Both the position numbers and the translations under genes were made by a program. A DNA stretch of 44,952 nucleotides from JAYSRU01 sp043720875 (GTDB lineage Bacteria; Bacteroidota; Bacteroidia; Flavobacteriales_D; Crocinitomicaceae), in contig JAYSRU010000085.1 of NCBI GenBank assembly GCA_043720875.1, positions 1 through 44,952 of the forward strand, written 5' to 3'. Below the pieces are notes generated by a model that ran no database searches, was not told where the DNA came from, and worked only from the letters and a program-made list of their open reading frames with translations. Below, in pieces: positions 8,927-17,248 of the stretch. Within the stretch, counting starts at the first letter, position 1. Every line of letters begins with the position of its first letter.

Positions 8927-9372
8927 CAAATAAAGAAAAGTTTTTGGCGCTGGTTTCTGAAGAAAAAACCAATACCATAGAAAAAAACACACTACGTATA
9001 AAAAATCGTGAAATGCTAAGAGAATCTCAGCAAATTGCAATTAAAGTAATGAAAAAATTGGATCAATTAGGCTGGTCTCAAAAAATATTAGCCCAAAAAT
9101 TAGGAGTTAGACCGCAACAAATTACTAAAATAATAAGTGGTAAAGAGAACCTTACCATTGAAACTCAAATAAAATTACAAAATATTCTAGAAATTCCAAT
9201 TTTAGCTAGTTTCTATGAAAATAGAATAAATGCACTTGTAAAAGAGTTAACAAAAGTAGTTGAGAAAATAGTGCCAAAATCTATTTCTGCCCATTCGAAC
9301 TTTCAAGAAGCGCAAATTATCAAAATGGAACAAACCGTTACCGCAAAATTATCATTTCCAATAGCTGTATAA
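8923..9372 (+). CDS. XRE-family (HigA-like) antitoxin with C-terminal extension
   Basis: This 149-residue protein has a helix-turn-helix at about residues 43-90, with a QKILAQKLGVRPQQITKIISGKENLT core typical of XRE/HigA repressors (helices spanning W-S-Q-x-x-L-A and P-Q-Q-I-x-K-I). The N-terminal 40 residues are charged helix, a candidate toxin-contact segment. Residues about 110-149 form an extra tail rich in I, V and F that ends in hydrophobic residues. In mycobacterial TAC systems such a tail is the chaperone addiction (ChAD) segment bound by the SecB-like partner. It overlaps the toxin by 4 bases and the chaperone gene by 1 base (TAATG), so all three should be made together. It probably represses its own operon. 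Confidence 0.85.
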   Translation: MTNKEKFLALVSEEKTNTIEKNTLRIKNREMLRESQQIAIKVMKKLDQLGWSQKILAQKLGVRPQQITKIISGKENLTIETQIKLQNILEIPILASFYENRINALVKELTKVVEKIVPKSISAHSNFQEAQIIKMEQTVTAKLSFPIAV

Positions 9373-9806
9373 TGAAAAAAGACACTACAAATATTGGATT
9401 TGAGCTTCTATTAATTAAGTTAGAGCAGTTTGCCACATTTGAAAGTAATTACACTTCAAAAAAAGAAGCAACCTTAGAAACTTCTATTCAATTTAAATTG
9501 GATAAAGAAAATAAACAGATTGCTGTTTTTATGGGTTTTGAATTTATAGAAGGTCAAAATGTTTTTTTAAAAATTGCTGTCAGCTGTCATTTTAAAATTG
9601 ATAACGCTTCTTGGATAAAATTCATTCATGAGAAAACAAAAATTGAATTTCCAAATTCGTTTTTAGCGCATTTAGCTATGATTACAACTGGTACGACTAG
9701 AGGGGTTTTATTCACAAAAACAGAGTCCACCGTCTTTTCTCAATTTATTTTACCCACTGTAAATGTGGCGGAGATGATAAAAGAAGATATCGTTTTCAAT
9801 TTATAA
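9372..9806 (+). CDS. SecB-fold chaperone-like protein, third gene of the TAC operon
   Basis: A 144-residue protein that fits the SecB fold: an N-terminal strand region with F-x-S, alternating strands (LETSIQFKL, IAVFMGFEF, VFLKIAVSCHFKI), an FPNSFLAHLA helix corresponding to the SecB FPYARE segment, then TTRGVLFTKT and the closing ILPTVNVAEM, which parallels LAPVNFDAL in SecB. E. coli SecB is 155 residues. General SecB is rare outside proteobacteria. A SecB-like gene directly behind a HigBA pair is the arrangement of TAC systems such as Rv1955-1956-1957 of Mycobacterium tuberculosis, where the chaperone protects the antitoxin from aggregation and proteolysis. Function here is inferred from fold and operon; similarity was judged by eye. 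Confidence 0.75.
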   Translation: MKKDTTNIGFELLLIKLEQFATFESNYTSKKEATLETSIQFKLDKENKQIAVFMGFEFIEGQNVFLKIAVSCHFKIDNASWIKFIHEKTKIEFPNSFLAHLAMITTGTTRGVLFTKTESTVFSQFILPTVNVAEMIKEDIVFNL

Positions 9807-9838
9807 GTATTCACAAAAACCCTATACAACTAGAAATT

Positions 9839-10237
9839 ATGAAACTAAATTTTATAGCAATTCTGATTTGCTTACAATGTATAGGGATAGTTTCTTGTGA
9901 CAAGTTTAAAAAAGAACCAGAGGCAAACAAAGCAATTCTCGGTGTTTGGAAGTTCAAAAGCAGTACAGGAGGAATCGCAGGTTTAGGAAATACAGTTTTC
10001 AACGATAAGTATGCCATAGAATACACAAAATCTGGAACTTATTTTGAATACGAAGGTAAAGTCAATAAAGCAAAGACGCGATTCATATTCAAAAATGAAC
10101 AAATGCTATTAAACGGAACTATCGGTGCAGTCATTAATTATGAGACGAAAGTAAAACAATCTTTTCGTGTCTCTAACGACACCTTGTATTTGTTTGATGA
10201 AATGACGGACGGCTTTAATTATGTTTTTATAAGATAA
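9839..10237 (+). CDS. Small lipoprotein, lipocalin-like
   Basis: This 132-residue protein has a lipoprotein signal (hydrophobic residues 4-17, lipobox IVSC with C20). The rest is beta-rich: a G-V-W-K-F strand like the start of lipocalin-type domains (LxGxW), then alternating strands ending with a phenylalanine/tyrosine-rich strand. Bacteroidota encode many lipocalin-like lipoproteins of this size with unknown ligands. It lies 32 bases behind the SecB-like gene and may be read through from that operon, but the gap and its export signal argue against a shared function. Confidence 0.65.
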   Translation: MKLNFIAILICLQCIGIVSCDKFKKEPEANKAILGVWKFKSSTGGIAGLGNTVFNDKYAIEYTKSGTYFEYEGKVNKAKTRFIFKNEQMLLNGTIGAVINYETKVKQSFRVSNDTLYLFDEMTDGFNYVFIR

Positions 10238-10365
10238 TTTGAGTTGTTCGGTTGGAAGATAATAAATTACATAGTAAAGAACTCCAAGTCATTTTACACT
10301 TTATTGTGCATCACACCTACCCGAATATCCTATAAATGACTTAACTTAGCCTAAACTTATCGGTT

Positions 10366-11037
10366 ATGAAAAAGACACCACTTACACTTGCAATTTTATC
10401 ACTCTTAATTTTTACAACTTATTTTGCGCGACAAAATTGGACAGGAACTTCGCTAAAACAAAAGCATCTTTTTGGATTAAAAAATTTAGATACTGTTCCT
10501 GTATTACAAGACGGAGACATAGTTTTTCAATCTTCGAAATCTGGACAAAGTCAAGCAATTCGATTGGCAACCAATAGCATTTACTCACATTGTGGGATTG
10601 TATTTATGAATAATGGGGTGCCTTATGTTTTGGAGGCCGTTCAACCAGTAAAACTGACTCCGCTAAGTGAATGGGTAACTTTTGGAGACGACAACGCCTA
10701 CAAAGCGAAACGTTTGAAAGACTCTGAATCTCTTATTACCGACAGTATCGTTGCTTTAATGAAAACCGAAGGCATGAAAATGTTACATAAAAACTATGAT
10801 ATCTATTTTAACTGGAGCGACAAAGAAATCTATTGCTCAGAATTAGTTTATAAAATATATGAGCGTGTATCAAACCTCAAAGTTGGCAAAATAAAGGAGT
10901 TAAAAGATTACGACCTCACCCACCCTATGGTTCGCAAAATCATGAAACAACGCTATGGAAACGATATTCCGTATGAAGAACCGATGATTTCTCCAGGTGA
11001 AATATTTGAAAGTGATTTGTTAATCGAAGTTCATTAG
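10366..11037 (+). CDS. YiiX/YebB-like (NlpC/P60-type) cysteine hydrolase
   Basis: The 223-residue protein begins with an uncleaved anchor or signal peptide (residues 5-20), which suggests envelope location. The domain starts at about residue 48 with DGDIVFQ. H75 sits in YSHCGIV and the catalytic cysteine is C157 in IYCSELVY. This His-first, Cys-last order marks the circularly permuted papain fold of the YiiX/YebB group. Relatives act on amide or acyl bonds in peptidoglycan peptides or lipids, but the substrate of this group is mostly unknown. It stands alone, 128 bases behind the lipoprotein gene. Confidence 0.85.
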   Translation: MKKTPLTLAILSLLIFTTYFARQNWTGTSLKQKHLFGLKNLDTVPVLQDGDIVFQSSKSGQSQAIRLATNSIYSHCGIVFMNNGVPYVLEAVQPVKLTPLSEWVTFGDDNAYKAKRLKDSESLITDSIVALMKTEGMKMLHKNYDIYFNWSDKEIYCSELVYKIYERVSNLKVGKIKELKDYDLTHPMVRKIMKQRYGNDIPYEEPMISPGEIFESDLLIEVH

Positions 11038-11131
11038 AAAATGGTTAATCACTATTAAAAGCTGTCGCTATTAGTTGATAATTCGGTTAATAAAGTGTCG
11101 CTTTCAATTTTTTAGATCCCCTAAAAATCGT

Positions 11132-11139
11132 TACCTTTG
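11132..11139 (+). promoter_or_regulatory. -7 box TACCTTTG of the alpha-oxoamine synthase gene
   Basis: An exact TAnnTTTG match lies 29 bases before the ATG at 11168. No perfect TTG occurs at the -33 distance (the region reads TTTCAATTTTTT). It supports starting the protein at 11168 and not at the in-frame ATG at 11075, which lies upstream of this box. Confidence 0.55.
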
Positions 11140-11167
11140 CAACTCGAAACACAAAAAAACACACACT

Positions 11168-12439
11168 ATGGCTGATATCTTTGAAAAAATCAAAAAAAAC
11201 AGAGGACCAATTGGACAATATTCTAAAGGAGTTCACGGTTACTTTACATTCCCAAAATTGGAAGGTGAATTAGGAAACAAAATGACTTTTAGAGGAAAAG
11301 AGTGTTTAGTGTGGTCATTAAATAATTACTTAGGTTTAGCTAATCACCCTGAAGTTAGAAAATCGGATGCTGAAGCTGCTGAACAATACGGTTTAGCTTA
11401 CCCAATGGGCGCACGTATGATGACTGGTCAAACACGTGAGCATGAATTATTAGAAAATGAATTGGCAGATTTCATGGGCTTTCAAGATGCAATTTTATTG
11501 AATTTTGGTTACCAAGGTTGTCTTTCAGCAATAGATTCTTTAGTAGATCGTACGGATGTTATCGTTTATGATTCGGAAGCACATGCTTGTATCTTAGATG
11601 GAATGCGTTTGCATGCTGGAAAACGTTTTGTGTTCAAGCACAATGACATGGAAAGTTTCGACAAGCAAATGAAAAATGCAACACACGTTGCTTCTCAAAC
11701 TGGTGGAGGAATTCTTGTAATCACAGAAGGCGTTTTTGGAATGGCTGGTGATCAAGGAAAAATTAAAGAAATTGTTGAATTCAGAAAATCTGGAAAATAC
11801 GATTTCCGTTTATTCGTTGATGATGCACATGGTTTCGGAACAATTGGTGCAACGGGTCAAGGAGTTGGTGAAGCACAAGGCGTTCAAAGCGAAATAGATG
11901 TATTGTTCGGAACGTTTGCAAAATCAATGGCTTCTATCGGAGGCTTTATTTGTGCAGATGAAACTATCGTTGAATATTTACGCTACAACATGCGTTCTCA
12001 AATGTTTGCTAAAGCATTACCGATTACCATTACAATTGGTGCACGTAAGCGTTTAGAGTTATTGAAGAGTCAACCAGAATTAAAAGAAAAACTTTGGGAA
12101 GTTTCAGGAGCTTTGCAAACAGGATTGAAAGCAGCAGGTTTTGATATCGGTGCAACAAACTCACCGGTTACTCCAGTTTTCATGGAAGGTAATCTTGCAG
12201 AAGCAACTAACCTAACGTATGATTTAAGAGAGAATTTTAACATTTTCTGTTCAATCGTAATTTACCCTGTTGTTCCTAAAGGCGTTATTATGTTACGTTT
12301 AATTCCTACAGCTGTTCATACTTTAGAAGATGTAAGATATACCATCGAAACATTTACAACCTGTAAAAACAAACTTGCTTCTGGCGCTTATCAAGCAGAT
12401 GAATTGGCAACTGTTCAAACAGACGATAAAAGAGCATAA
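11168..12439 (+). CDS. PLP-dependent alpha-oxoamine synthase (serine palmitoyltransferase or cysteate acyltransferase type)
   Basis: This 423-residue fold-type I PLP enzyme belongs to the alpha-oxoamine synthase family, which condenses an acyl thioester with an amino acid and releases CO2. Visible landmarks are the NNYLGLA loop near 52-58, H139 stacking on PLP (SEAHACI), the cofactor pair D218/H221 (VDDAHGFG), and Schiff-base lysine K252 in GTFAKSMAS. In Bacteroidota such enzymes are mainly serine palmitoyltransferases starting sphingolipid synthesis, or cysteate acyltransferases making capnine sulfonolipids. Glycine C-acetyltransferase (kbl) is less likely given the sequence style. No sphingolipid or cysteate synthase gene lies nearby to decide. 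A longer frame from 11075 is rejected because a promoter lies in between. A strong terminator follows, so it is probably monocistronic. Confidence 0.85.
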   Translation: MADIFEKIKKNRGPIGQYSKGVHGYFTFPKLEGELGNKMTFRGKECLVWSLNNYLGLANHPEVRKSDAEAAEQYGLAYPMGARMMTGQTREHELLENELADFMGFQDAILLNFGYQGCLSAIDSLVDRTDVIVYDSEAHACILDGMRLHAGKRFVFKHNDMESFDKQMKNATHVASQTGGGILVITEGVFGMAGDQGKIKEIVEFRKSGKYDFRLFVDDAHGFGTIGATGQGVGEAQGVQSEIDVLFGTFAKSMASIGGFICADETIVEYLRYNMRSQMFAKALPITITIGARKRLELLKSQPELKEKLWEVSGALQTGLKAAGFDIGATNSPVTPVFMEGNLAEATNLTYDLRENFNIFCSIVIYPVVPKGVIMLRLIPTAVHTLEDVRYTIETFTTCKNKLASGAYQADELATVQTDDKRA

Positions 12440-12464
12440 GCGATTATTTCGTGAAACAAACTAT

Positions 12465-12495
12465 AAATGGGGACAAATTGTCTCCATTTTTTTTT
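12465..12495 (+). terminator. Terminator of the alpha-oxoamine synthase gene
   Basis: An 11-base stem (12465-12475 with 12479-12489, one G-T pair) with a 3-base loop runs into nine consecutive T residues. It ends the upstream gene and separates it from the DUF1456 gene. Confidence 0.85.
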
Positions 12496-12581
12496 ACCTA
12501 CAACTCATCCAAAAAAATTGAGATTGTATCAAATCAGAGTTCGATAATAATTGCGACCTTTGATCCAACAAAACAAAAACA

Positions 12582-12845
12582 ATGACCAACAACGATATTA
12601 TCAAAAAACTCAGAGTAGCCTTGCATTTGCGCAACACCGAAATTATTGAAATCATGGCTTTGGCTAAATTCAGAGCTACAGAAAGTGAATTAGGTGCAAT
12701 ATTCCGCAAAGAAGATCATCCAAAATACAAAGAATGTGGCGATCAGTTTTTACGTAATTTCCTAGATGGATTGATCATTAAAATGCGTGGAGATAGAGGA
12801 GATACTCCAGAAACGAAAGAAGAAATCGAAACCACTGAACTATAA
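12582..12845 (+). CDS. DUF1456 (YehS-like) protein, single-repeat form
   Basis: The 87-residue protein starts MTNNDIIKKLRVAL and contains a full DUF1456 unit: R-x-A-L-x-L-x(4-6)-I, an E-x-E-L-G-A-I-F-R-K-E-D helix, and a C-x-D-x-F-L-R-N-F-L-D-G-L-I-I end. YehS of E. coli has two copies in about 156 residues; this one has a single copy and an acidic tail. Function is unknown for the whole family. It is 3 bases before the next gene, so the two are probably one operon. Confidence 0.85.
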   Translation: MTNNDIIKKLRVALHLRNTEIIEIMALAKFRATESELGAIFRKEDHPKYKECGDQFLRNFLDGLIIKMRGDRGDTPETKEEIETTEL

Positions 12846-12848
12846 CAC

Positions 12849-13415
12849 ATGAAAGTTACAATCAAAACCGCGCTGCTATTTGCTGGGGCATTTATTCTGA
12901 TCAAATTACTCTTTATGCAATTGGGGTTATTTAGTACAACCATTACAGTTCCCGGATCTATCAACAACCTGTTCTTGCTTTTGTCAATTACAATTGGACT
13001 ATTCTTACACAAAAAGAAAGAAGGTTTTCACGGTAGCTCTGCTTTGGGTGATATAAAAAATGGCTTGACTGCCGCATTGCCTTACGTCATGATCGTTTCT
13101 ATGTTTTTGGGATTATATTACGGTAAAATTGACCGTAGTTTTTTAAGTTCTAAGATGGAAGAACGTAATGAAGTTGCGAAAAAACAATTGTCCGACCCCA
13201 TCATGTTCAAACGCCTCTTATCTGAGCATCCGGAATGGGAATCAAAAACAAAAGAAGAAATTTTACATGATTTCTCTAATAGTTCGAATGCCGCTTTAAG
13301 TGCAAATTCAATTATGATTACTTCACTTTTGGCTTTGACTTTACTCGGAGCATTTTACAGCATAATGATTACGTTCATCTTCAGGCGGGTTTTGGTAAAA
13401 GGAATTAGGGAATAG
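12849..13415 (+). CDS. DUF4199-like integral membrane protein
   Basis: The 188-residue protein has four predicted membrane segments (about 5-27, 38-54, 74-92 and 153-178). A charged loop of about 60 residues between segments 3 and 4 carries K, E and D. The layout and size match the DUF4199 family that is common in Bacteroidota. No active site is visible and the function is unknown. It is coupled to the DUF1456 gene by a 3-base gap. Confidence 0.75.
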   Translation: MKVTIKTALLFAGAFILIKLLFMQLGLFSTTITVPGSINNLFLLLSITIGLFLHKKKEGFHGSSALGDIKNGLTAALPYVMIVSMFLGLYYGKIDRSFLSSKMEERNEVAKKQLSDPIMFKRLLSEHPEWESKTKEEILHDFSNSSNAALSANSIMITSLLALTLLGAFYSIMITFIFRRVLVKGIRE

Positions 13416-13500
13416 AAAATTTCAAACTGCGTTATCCAACTTTTACGTGTACCTTCGGATTAATTCATACTTATCTTAATAGGTATTAACAAATTGTGTC

Positions 13501-13884
13501 ATGAAGGAGGATAAAATGCTTTCCATAGTAACCGAATATGTTGAAGCATACAATTTGTATGACCTTGATCTTATGCTTACTTTTTTAGATGATAACATTC
13601 AATTTTACAACATTTTTCAAGGAATTCTAAACCGAAACACAAAGGGCATTGATGCATTTAAAGAGCAAGCTAAATTATCTTGCGAATTATTTGAAAACCG
13701 AAAACAAGAGATTGTTGGTATTGTACTCAAACCAGAAAGTGTAGTTTTAACCATTTCATTTACCGGAATTGCGAAAAAAAAATTAGGTCAACAACTAAAG
13801 AAAGGTGACCCAATTTATGTTTCCGGCAAGTCTACTTTTGAATTCAAAAATGATAAAATCTCATGTATTGAAGATGTGAGCTAA
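13501..13884 (+). CDS. NTF2/SnoaL-like protein
   Basis: The 127-residue protein has the cone-shaped NTF2-like pattern: an N-terminal helix with V-x-x-Y-V-E-A-Y-N-x-x-D-x-x-x-M-x-x-F-L, then D-D-N-I-x-F, a G-x-D-A-F helix, and three or four strands with alternating hydrophobics. This fold is used by small enzymes (SnoaL, ketosteroid isomerase) and by binding proteins; no catalytic pair can be assigned. Its stop lies 1 base from the convergent mpl stop, so nothing resembling a terminator separates the two genes. Confidence 0.75.
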   Translation: MKEDKMLSIVTEYVEAYNLYDLDLMLTFLDDNIQFYNIFQGILNRNTKGIDAFKEQAKLSCELFENRKQEIVGIVLKPESVVLTISFTGIAKKKLGQQLKKGDPIYVSGKSTFEFKNDKISCIEDVS

Positions 13885-13885
13885 A

Positions 13886-15241
13886 CTATTTACTCATTTG
13901 CTCTCCCAAAGCATCAAAATCGATTCCATCAAAATTTCCAGAACTCATCATCAATAAGGCCACATCCCTACTTCCTTGTGCATAAATTTGGTCCAACACT
14001 TCATTTCGCGTACATACAACCTTAACGCTCCCGCCAAATGCTTGAGAAACTTGTTCGACACTTATTGGTTCCAGCTTTTTATGCGCTACAACTTCTGGAC
14101 TAAAATAAACAATTGCTATGTCAGCTGCATCCATTGATCCTTTATATTGTTCAATAAAATCAGCTTTCAAGGAAGAAAATGTATGTAATTCCATACACGC
14201 TACCAAGGTACGTTTCGGAAATTGTTCTTTCACAGCACTCGTGGTTGCTTTTAATTTTGAAGGCGAATGGGCAAAATCTTTGAACATGATAAAATCCTTT
14301 GTTTCCACCACCCTCTGCAAACGTTTTCCTGCACCAGTAAATGTTGCCATTGCATTTAAAAACGCTTGGTGACCGATCCCCATGTTAGCACAGATATGCA
14401 TTGCACCCATCAAATTTTGTAAATTATGTGCGCCAAATATTTGAAGTTGATAATTCTCTGCCTCAAAACTCAATAATGTTCCATGATCGTTTACTAGGTA
14501 CGTCGGTGTCTTGTAGGCCACAAGTTGAAGTCTTCCCACTTGCTCATTAGCCAATTTAACTATTTCATCGTCGCCAGCATTATAAATCAAAACACCTTTA
14601 TCCGCTACAAGATTGCAAAATATTCTAAATTGATCAACATAATTTTCGAAGGTTGGAAACACGTTAATGTGATCCCAAGCAATACCGCTTAGAAGCGCAA
14701 CATTTGGTGCATACAAATGAAATTTCGGTCTGCGATCAATAGGCGAACTCAAGTACTCATCTCCTTCCAAAACCATATACGGAGATGATTCAGTTAACTT
14801 AACCATGCAATCATACCCTTCCAATTGTGCGCCAACCATGTAATCTATTTCAACATTCAAGGTGGCACAAGCGTGCAAAATCATTGCTGTTATAGTAGTT
14901 TTTCCGTGGCTACCTCCAATTACGAGTCGCTTTTTATCTTTACTTTGTTCGTATAAATATTCAGGATATGAATACACGGGGATATTCAACGCTTTTGCTC
15001 TTACGAGTTCAGGATTGTCAATTCTTGCATGCATTCCTAAAATTACCGCATCAATTTCGCTAGTCACGTAATTTTCATTCCACCCAATTTTAGCGGGTAA
15101 AATTCCTTGCTTTTCCAAACGCGTTCTAGAAGGTTCAAAAATCTCATCATCAGAACCTGTGACAAGCATTCCTTTTCTGCTTAAGGCAATCGCTAAATTA
15201 TGCATTGCACTTCCACCAATTGCTATGAAATGTATTCTCAT
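13886..15241 (-). CDS. mpl: UDP-N-acetylmuramate:L-alanyl-gamma-D-glutamyl-meso-diaminopimelate ligase
   Basis: This 451-residue Mur ligase has an N-terminal Rossmann domain starting RIHFIAIGGSAM, an ATP-binding loop GGSHGKTT at 109-116 (K114), a central ATPase domain with LEGDEY and HINVF, and the C-terminal domain. The start MRIHFIAIGG and length match Mpl rather than MurC (which begins with a longer segment and GIGGxGMS). Mpl joins recycled murein tripeptide to UDP-MurNAc in the cytoplasm, bypassing MurC, MurD and MurE. It overlaps the upstream membrane gene by 4 bases, so both are transcribed together. Confidence 0.9.
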   Translation of the reverse strand: MRIHFIAIGGSAMHNLAIALSRKGMLVTGSDDEIFEPSRTRLEKQGILPAKIGWNENYVTSEIDAVILGMHARIDNPELVRAKALNIPVYSYPEYLYEQSKDKKRLVIGGSHGKTTITAMILHACATLNVEIDYMVGAQLEGYDCMVKLTESSPYMVLEGDEYLSSPIDRRPKFHLYAPNVALLSGIAWDHINVFPTFENYVDQFRIFCNLVADKGVLIYNAGDDEIVKLANEQVGRLQLVAYKTPTYLVNDHGTLLSFEAENYQLQIFGAHNLQNLMGAMHICANMGIGHQAFLNAMATFTGAGKRLQRVVETKDFIMFKDFAHSPSKLKATTSAVKEQFPKRTLVACMELHTFSSLKADFIEQYKGSMDAADIAIVYFSPEVVAHKKLEPISVEQVSQAFGGSVKVVCTRNEVLDQIYAQGSRDVALLMMSSGNFDGIDFDALGEQMSK

Positions 15242-15630
15242 TTTTTCTTTCTAATTTCCAAGGTAAACAACACAACAGATTCGATTAATAATAAAGCTGC
15301 TCCTAACCGCATCATGACATTTGGTCCAATTTTCTGAACTAACCCAGGAAGTACGTAAGTTGCAGGCAACAATAAAAATGAAATCCCTAAAATGTAAATG
15401 TAATTTGAGAATTTAGGTGATGCTTCTTTTTCTTGAAATCTTATGATTATTTTAAAAAGAACAAAAAGAACAGCTCCCATTTTCACTGTGCCTAAATCAG
15501 ATGTATTGTACACATGAGTCATTACAAATCCAAACAAAAACAATGCAACCAACAGTTGCCCACATAAACTAATCCAACGTATCATACCAATATTTTCAAC
15601 AAAAATAACGCTGTTTACCGCACAAACCAT
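15238..15630 (-). CDS. Small integral membrane protein upstream of mpl
   Basis: Up to 130 residues with four hydrophobic segments (about 18-38, 49-63, 75-92 and 104-123), ending in a basic tail (EIRKKK). An internal ATG at 15585 would remove the first 15 residues and begin just before the first membrane segment; neither start has a clear ribosome site. I do not recognise a family. The stop overlaps the mpl start by 4 bases, which ties it to mpl expression, but a link with peptidoglycan recycling is only positional. Confidence 0.7.
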   Translation of the reverse strand: MVCAVNSVIFVENIGMIRWISLCGQLLVALFLFGFVMTHVYNTSDLGTVKMGAVLFVLFKIIIRFQEKEASPKFSNYIYILGISFLLLPATYVLPGLVQKIGPNVMMRLGAALLLIESVVLFTLEIRKKK

Positions 15631-15803
15631 CTACTAAATTCAATATTTAAGAACAATTTAATGTTGGTTAGAAAAGATCTCACAAACACCTAATTCAATT
15701 CAAACACAGTACACAATTCAAAGCTATTTACCCTTATTTGTTTACCCACAAAACATCCATTAATATTTCCGATAAATAGTTAGTGAGGTTGTGATTTTCT
15801 AAG

Positions 15804-15811
15804 TACTTTTG
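15804..15811 (+). promoter_or_regulatory. -7 box TACTTTTG of lpd
   Basis: A TAnnTTTG match sits 20 bases before the ATG at 15832. The nearest TTG is too close (12 bases) to be the -33 box, so only the -7 half is convincing. It supports the ATG at 15832 over an in-frame GTG at 15811, which lies on the last base of the box. Confidence 0.45.
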
Positions 15812-15831
15812 TGATCAAAATAATAAAGATT

Positions 15832-17235
15832 ATGAGTTCATTTGATGTTACAATTATAGGTTCTGGACCTGGTGGTTATGTTGCTGCAATACGTTGCGCT
15901 CAACTTGGTTTTAAAACGGCAATAATAGAAAAGTATAGCACTTTGGGCGGAACTTGTCTTAATGTTGGATGCATTCCTTCCAAAGCATTACTAGACAGCT
16001 CTGAGCATTTTCATAACGCAAAACATAATTTTGAAACTCATGGAATAAAATTAACCAATTTAGAGGCAGATTTAAAACAAATGATTCAACGTAAAGATGA
16101 CGTTGTTGCTCAAACTTGTTCTGGGGTGAAATTTTTAATGGACAAAAATGAAATCACCGTCCTAACTGGCGTTGGTTCATTTACATCTCCTACAACACTT
16201 GATGTAACAAGTGCAGATGGTAAAATTGAAAGCATTACATCAAAAAACTTTATTATCGCTACCGGATCCAAGCCAAACCATTTCCCTGGAATGACGCCTG
16301 ACAAAGACCGTATCATTACATCAACGGAAGCGTTGAAAATGAAAGAAATTCCAAGCAAAATGCTAGTAATTGGTGGTGGTGTTATTGGACTCGAATTAGG
16401 ATCTGTATATGGTCGACTAGGTACTCAAGTTGATATTGTAGAATTTGCTGATACCATTATCCCAACTATGGATAGAACGTTAGGTAAAGAATTGACTAAA
16501 GTATTGAAGAAAGAAGGATTTAAATTCCACATGGAACATAAGGTTCAATCTGTTGTTAACACCGGAAAAGGAGTTAAGCTTACAGCATTAAACAAGAAAA
16601 ATGAAGAAGTTATATTAGAAGCTGATTACTGTCTTGTTGCTGTTGGTCGTAAACCATTTACAGAAGGTTTAGGATTAGAAAAAGCTGGTGTTATTATCAG
16701 TCCACGCGGACAAATTGAAGTAAACGATCACCTCCAAACTAATGTCCCAAATATTTATGCAATTGGCGATGTAGTTCGTGGAGCTATGTTAGCACATAAA
16801 GCTGAAGAAGAAGGTACATATGTTGCTGAATTTTTAGCAGGACAAAAACCACACATTAACTACAACTTAATTCCTGGTGTTGTGTACACTTGGCCTGAAG
16901 TGGCTGCAGTTGGTAAGACTGAAGAAGAATTAAGAGCTGCAGGTGTTGAGATAAAGATTGGATCTTTCCCAATAAAAGCTTTAGGAAGAGCTCGCGCATC
17001 AATGGATATTTTGGGTCTTGTAAAAATAATTGCTGACAAAAATACGGATGAAGTTTTAGGAGTTCACATGATTGCTGCACGTGCTGCGGATTTAATCATG
17101 GAAGCAGTTGTTGCAATGGAATTCAGAGCGTCTGCAGAAGATATAGCTCGAATTTCTCACCCGCATCCAACGTATTCAGAAGCTATGAAAGAAGCTGCTA
17201 TGGATGCGACAGAAGCAAGAGCAATGCATATCTAA
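15832..17235 (+). CDS. lpdA: Dihydrolipoyl dehydrogenase (E3)
   Basis: This 467-residue flavoprotein disulfide reductase has FAD-binding GSGPGG at 10-15, the redox disulfide C42/C47 in GGTCLNVGCIPSK, an NAD-binding VIGGGVIGLELG near 180-191, a second FAD motif IYAIGDV near 308, and the C-terminal HPHPTYSE whose His-Glu pair is the catalytic base. It reoxidises dihydrolipoamide in the pyruvate, 2-oxoglutarate and branched-chain dehydrogenase complexes and the glycine cleavage system. No E1 or E2 genes are nearby. hemH follows after 13 bases without a terminator, suggesting cotranscription. Confidence 0.96.
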   Translation: MSSFDVTIIGSGPGGYVAAIRCAQLGFKTAIIEKYSTLGGTCLNVGCIPSKALLDSSEHFHNAKHNFETHGIKLTNLEADLKQMIQRKDDVVAQTCSGVKFLMDKNEITVLTGVGSFTSPTTLDVTSADGKIESITSKNFIIATGSKPNHFPGMTPDKDRIITSTEALKMKEIPSKMLVIGGGVIGLELGSVYGRLGTQVDIVEFADTIIPTMDRTLGKELTKVLKKEGFKFHMEHKVQSVVNTGKGVKLTALNKKNEEVILEADYCLVAVGRKPFTEGLGLEKAGVIISPRGQIEVNDHLQTNVPNIYAIGDVVRGAMLAHKAEEEGTYVAEFLAGQKPHINYNLIPGVVYTWPEVAAVGKTEEELRAAGVEIKIGSFPIKALGRARASMDILGLVKIIADKNTDEVLGVHMIAARAADLIMEAVVAMEFRASAEDIARISHPHPTYSEAMKEAAMDATEARAMHI

Positions 17236-17248
17236 TTTAATAAACAAC

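Noticed and set aside
11075..11167. N-terminal extension of the alpha-oxoamine synthase
   Set aside because: The extension is not like the family, and the -7 box lies between it and the internal ATG at 11168.
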